Positions 62,171 to 64,000 of a stretch of 64,000 bases of DNA are shown here, piece after piece (position 1 is the stretch's first letter; every line of letters begins with the position of its first letter). The notes beneath the pieces were generated by a model. The model made no database searches. It was not told where the DNA came from and saw only the letters and a list, made by a program, of their open reading frames with translations. Origin of the DNA: Bradyrhizobium sp. NP1 (GTDB lineage: Bacteria; Pseudomonadota; Alphaproteobacteria; Rhizobiales; Xanthobacteraceae); the NCBI RefSeq assembly GCF_030378205.1, contig NZ_CP127385.1:2024001-2088000 (forward strand), in the 5' to 3' direction. Both the position numbers and the translations under genes were made by a program.

Positions 62171-63841
62171 TCAATCCATCGGCTCGAGCCTGACGATCGA
62201 GGCGCCATCGTTGCTTCCCACCCAGAAGCTGACCGGCGTCGTCGAATTGTCGACGAAGACCCTGCGGATGTTGGTCGAGCGCGGCAGGAGATAGTCGACC
62301 ACCTCGCCCGTTCTGGTGTTTAGCCGTGTCACCTGGTCGGTCACCATCGATCCTGTCCACGCATTTTCATTCTTGTCGAGCACGACATCGTAGGGCGCCG
62401 ACCAGCGCGTGTTCAGTTTCCATTCCCTGAATTGCCCGGTTCTGGTGTCGAACATCCCGATCCGGTCGCCGCGATATTCGCCGAACCAGAGGCGATCCTG
62501 CGCGTCCATATTGCCGCGCCGTGGCGCCGAGCGGGGCGTCGGTGTCTGGAACAGCGAGACCTCGCCGGTCTTCGCATCGATGCGGCCGATCTGTCCCTGG
62601 CGGAAATCGGTGAAGTAGGCGTTGTTGTGGGAGTCGGGGATCACGTCGTAAATGTTGTGCGGTTCGCCCTTGGGCGCGTCCTTGAACGGTCGCCACGTCT
62701 CGATCTTGCCGGTCGCGATGTCGAGGCGGTGGACGCCGGCAAAGCCGTTGTTCTGCGTCCAGACCTTGCCGTCGACGTCCGAGTGCTGCGGGCTCACCAT
62801 GTTGACCTGCGCCGCATCGATATTCGCTTCCGACGGAAGCGTCCAGAACCGAAACTGCTCGGTGTTCGGATCGAACTTGACGATGGTCGCCTGATACATG
62901 TTGCCGAGCCAGAGATTACCCGCGGCGTCGGCACGCAGGCCAAGGCTGCCGGTCGGAAAATTGTCGCGATGCGTGGGGTAGGGATATTCGGTGACCTTGC
63001 CGGTTCTGGGATCGAGCCTTCCGAGTTTTTGCTCGCCAAAGCCTGAAAACCAGACGGTGCCTTCCTTGTCGACGATGACGTCGTGGGGCGCCATTTCCTC
63101 GCGCGGCAGGTCGTATTCGGTATAGATCACCCGCGTCGCCGCGCCTTTCGGGCGCGGCAGCGTCTTCAACGCATATTTCCATTGCTCCGTTGTGCTGAGA
63201 TTGATCGTGCTCAAATACTGGGCCACGGAGCGATAGATCTCGATCCGGTCTTCACCCTGCTCCTCCATCAGCCGCTCGGCCGGCCGCAATTGCGGGTGGA
63301 TCGGCAGGCTCTGCTGGACATAGCTCTGCATGCGCGGCAGGATCTGGGTCAGAAAGCCGTCGGTATCGTATTTGGAGCGCATGATGCGCTCGACACGGTG
63401 GCAGCCGACGCAATTGAGGAGTTGCCCCTTCTGCTGGTCGGAGCCGGGGATGCTCGCCAGCCATTCGCCGTTCGACAATTGCGCGGCAAGGTCCCTGGCT
63501 TTCCCGAGCTTGAGGTCCGCCGTTGCGGTCGTCGGTCCGCCTATCTCGACCTTCTTTGGCTGCCCAAGCTCGTAGCCGATTGCGCGCACCGCAAGGGTAT
63601 ATTGACCGGGCGCAAGCCGGCTCACCGGAAAACGGTAGCGCCCATCCGCGTCGGTCACGACGGTAACCGTCGTATTCGATCCGTCCCTGGTGGCGCTGAC
63701 GAGCACGCCTTCCATGACGGGCTCTTCCGCCGAGCTGACGAGACCAGTCAGCGCCGCAGCTGGTTGCTGTGCCTGGATCGCGGGCTGAAACGCGAGGACC
63801 AGGGCAGAGCCGATGGCGGCAAGCAGGGGACGACGACGCAT
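62171..63841 (-). CDS. Secreted fusion: regulatory-like domain, c-type heme motif and Vgb-like propeller
   Basis: A 556-residue exported protein. Residues 1-25 are a signal peptide (LLAAIGSALVLAFQPAIQAQ). Residues about 28-115 are a carboxypeptidase-regulatory-like beta domain (GVLVSATRDGSNTTVTVVTD, GRYRFPVSRLAPGQYTLAV). A single heme-c motif CVGCH is at C144-H148. The rest (about 260-556) is a beta-propeller like streptogramin lyase Vgb, with repeats such as GEVSLFQTPTPRS and GNLWLGN. I chose the ATG at 63841 with GGGAG upstream. It may be a periplasmic redox-linked binding protein or lyase; the function is unknown. It is convergent with the glp operon. Confidence 0.85.
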   Translation of the reverse strand: MRRRPLLAAIGSALVLAFQPAIQAQQPAAALTGLVSSAEEPVMEGVLVSATRDGSNTTVTVVTDADGRYRFPVSRLAPGQYTLAVRAIGYELGQPKKVEIGGPTTATADLKLGKARDLAAQLSNGEWLASIPGSDQQKGQLLNCVGCHRVERIMRSKYDTDGFLTQILPRMQSYVQQSLPIHPQLRPAERLMEEQGEDRIEIYRSVAQYLSTINLSTTEQWKYALKTLPRPKGAATRVIYTEYDLPREEMAPHDVIVDKEGTVWFSGFGEQKLGRLDPRTGKVTEYPYPTHRDNFPTGSLGLRADAAGNLWLGNMYQATIVKFDPNTEQFRFWTLPSEANIDAAQVNMVSPQHSDVDGKVWTQNNGFAGVHRLDIATGKIETWRPFKDAPKGEPHNIYDVIPDSHNNAYFTDFRQGQIGRIDAKTGEVSLFQTPTPRSAPRRGNMDAQDRLWFGEYRGDRIGMFDTRTGQFREWKLNTRWSAPYDVVLDKNENAWTGSMVTDQVTRLNTRTGEVVDYLLPRSTNIRRVFVDNSTTPVSFWVGSNDGASIVRLEPMD

Positions 63842-64000
63842 GGTTTTCTCCCGACGTCTTTTTTGATTGCCCGGAGCATAGTCCGGGCCGGTTGGGCGCA
63901 GCAAGTTGCTCGACGCGCAGATCAGCCGTGATTGACCGCCGGGCAGCGGCGCCGCAACATGGGCGTCAAGGGAGCTTTCCATGCGCATGATCTTTCGCTG

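Noticed and set aside
63842..64000. Possible start of another gene at the right-hand edge.
   Set aside because: Only short frames without ribosome sites are present. The stretch looks like the upstream region of the minus-strand fusion gene.

Overview
The window looks like chromosomal DNA of a slow-growing rhizobial alphaproteobacterium, most likely Bradyrhizobium or a close Nitrobacteraceae relative. The reasons are high GC, an Omp_2-type porin, a complete glpD-glpSTPQUV glycerol cluster, GGAAC-N16/17-CGTT promoters of the EcfG general-stress type, and several intergenic palindromes of the kind common in that group. This assignment is an inference from sequence character, not from a database search. 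I see no rRNA, tRNA, CRISPR array, phage or insertion sequence.

Region 1 (1-8458) is a catabolic cluster. On the minus strand are an M20 amidohydrolase and a Dpp/Opp-type ABC importer whose last gene runs off the window. Divergent from them are an arginine deiminase/dimethylargininase-fold enzyme, an M42-like peptidase with two altered metal ligands, and an XRE-cupin regulator. A perfect 15-bp palindrome sits in the divergent promoter. Together they suggest regulated uptake and hydrolysis of a guanidino-containing or peptide-like compound.

Region 2 (8459-20261) is mixed. It holds a 47-aa membrane peptide, the relic tail of a PQQ-type sugar dehydrogenase, NUDIX and cyclase enzymes, a DOPA-dioxygenase-like protein, a porin divergent from a MarR regulator, and an alpha/beta-hydrolase that has lost its nucleophile. 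It continues with a GMC oxidoreductase, a divergent HemC convergent with HemE, a stress-promoter small protein, SlyX and TrhO.

Region 3 (20262-37761) holds gamma-glutamyltransferase, a secreted FKBP, CsbD, a His-rich cupin, a divergent pair of Tat-type exported hydrolases, two glyoxalase-fold proteins, a secreted FecR/beta-barrel pair, a PMT-type glycosyltransferase, OmpA, a LysR/quinone-oxidoreductase pair, an epoxide-hydrolase-like enzyme and a YcaQ glycosylase.

Region 4 (37762-45367) holds an MFS transporter, an RND efflux operon (adaptor, pump, TetR) with a perfect dyad at its promoter, and a flavin reductase.

Region 5 (45368-52234) is a tightly coupled fatty-acid beta-oxidation operon (fadE, thiolase, fadJ, thioesterase) preceded by a match to the EcfG promoter consensus.

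Region 6 (52235-64000) is glpR, an orphan substrate-binding protein on the other strand, then glpD-glpS-glpT-glpP-glpQ-glpU-glpV. It ends with a secreted protein that fuses a carboxypeptidase-regulatory-like domain, a c-type heme motif and a Vgb-like propeller.
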